The notes beneath the pieces were generated by a model. It was not told the origin of the DNA. It saw only the letters and a list, made by a program, of their open reading frames with translations, and did no database searches. From Chara braunii (taxonomy: Eukaryota; Streptophyta; Charophyceae; Charales; Characeae), in assembly GCA_003427395.1 (NCBI GenBank), contig BFEA01000128.1, forward strand, positions 1,699,718-1,729,541: a DNA stretch of 29,824 bases, given 5' to 3'. Shown piece after piece: positions 28,996-29,824 of this stretch. Both the position numbers and the translations under genes were made by a program. Numbering within the stretch: the first letter of the stretch is position 1; each line of letters opens with the position of its first letter.

Positions 28996-29574
28996 ACCAC
29001 ATTGATCAACGTCATCAACAGCTGGAACCTCAACATGGTGGCGATGATGATGACGATGAAGATGGTGATGATCATGATAACAATGTTGATGATGGCACTG
29101 ATGACGATCATGACTTTGATCGACTTCAAGGGCTAGTTCCACTGACATGAATTCCTCGCTTCTGGCCATAGATTGCCGAGATCAACGGCTAGAAATGGAG
29201 AACTCAGTTAACTGCTACCTTACCCCAGTGGTAGCCAGGGATGGGGAGATACCCAAGTGAACAAAGGCAGGCATCAGAAAGAATAGGATGATAATTAGGT
29301 TTTCACTTTTTAGTAGTTTTTACAGGAATGTCTGGTAATTAACATTCGGGTGATTTCTTCAATAGATCTCAATTTCTATATAGTCTGTATGTAAATATCT
29401 GAGTTGTTGTATGTCGTTTAAGTAGTCTCTGGTAAATCATTTGGGTAAATCTCCAAGGAAGTAGGAGCCCCGCAATGGGAAAGGGACTATTAGCAGCTCC
29501 ATGGGATACTGGGTGCTCCAAAGTAGAAAGAACAATGGCTAAAGGCCCAACATTGTCCCGCATTGTTGTATCAA
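28996..29574 (-). other. Intron sequence with GAT-rich microsatellite
   Basis: No CAT-like exon appears upstream on the minus strand. The part at 29038-29115 is an imperfect GAT repeat (plus strand gatgatgatgacgatgaaga), producing a His-rich spurious minus frame. The rest is AT-rich and featureless, consistent with intron. Confidence 0.6.
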
Positions 29575-29690
29575 AGGGACGCTGGACCTGGTTTCCAGCA
29601 AGCGTCGCTCCCCACCAATAGATGGAGCAGCCCAACAGCTAAAGCCTCAATACTGGTGGGACTCTTACCACTGGCGGCATAGAGGCCTTA
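29575..29690 (+). repeat. Dispersed hairpin repeat, copy 7, within the transporter intron
   Basis: gggacgctggacctggtttc then cagcaagcgtcgctccccac and caatagatggagcagcc follow the family pattern. The 3' hairpin is kept with different bases: GGTGG with CCACT around gactctta, and an outer GCCTC (29644-29648) with GAGGC (29682-29686). Confidence 0.72.
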
Positions 29691-29824
29691 CAAAAGGGTT
29701 TTTTGCATGGGTCCTGGGGACCACCTCACGCAAGTGTGTACATGCCATGCATCATACTCGCACACAATGATAAGTAGTCTCACACAATAGACAAAGGTAG
29801 ATGAGAAGAGAACCGAGTTTCACC

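Noticed and set aside
28918-29169. His-rich minus-strand frame
   Set aside because: It is produced by the GAT/ATC microsatellite in the intron.

Overview
The window looks like repeat-dominated nuclear DNA from a green-plant-lineage eukaryote. Three things point there: a spliceosomal intron boundary in a CAT1-type cationic amino acid transporter exon, plant-style LINE remnants (reverse transcriptase followed by a Cys/His 'zf-RVT' tail), and tRNA-headed SINE-like sequences. A large-genome streptophyte alga such as Chara would fit. That is inference from the gene families and repeat load, not something the sequence proves. No bacterial operon, CRISPR array or plasmid-type gene is present.

The only gene that looks functional is at the right end, on the minus strand: a long, open, 517-codon exon (27422-28974) of a cationic amino acid transporter. 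It has a plausible 3' splice site, an intron with a GAT-rich microsatellite upstream, and an AATAAA-type signal downstream. Its N-terminal exon(s) lie outside the window.

Layout. 1-1640: a (GA)n tract and three copies of a dispersed ~100 bp hairpin family, two forming a head-on inverted pair. 1648-5386: a decayed plus-strand LINE interrupted by an insertion (about 3515-4861) that carries a four-copy ~200 bp tandem array. 5387-8290: mostly featureless, with one LINE scrap. 8290-12540: an exceptionally hairpin-rich non-coding block, ending beside a sequence resembling a tRNA-Arg primer-binding site, so it may be a long LTR. It contains an array of seven hairpins with a shared 20-nt core and different but self-complementary stems, and a second array of five hairpins at a strict ~122 bp period. 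12540-14300: no recognised gene, then a 20 bp minisatellite. 14460-15820: SINE-like elements with A/T tails. 16090-18990: a possible gag remnant, several short tandem duplications and tRNA-like sequences. 19000-21300: little. 21330-22010: a broken reverse transcriptase of a different, possibly Penelope-like, type. 22070-26260: three LINE pieces of one or more related families, including a head-to-head pair that may be a twin-priming inversion. 26260-27420: unassigned.

Apart from the transporter, the parts do not work together as a pathway. They are a nested record of retroelement insertion and decay. The parts most likely to be undescribed are the structured hairpin arrays at 10.68-12.26 kb and the dispersed hairpin family.
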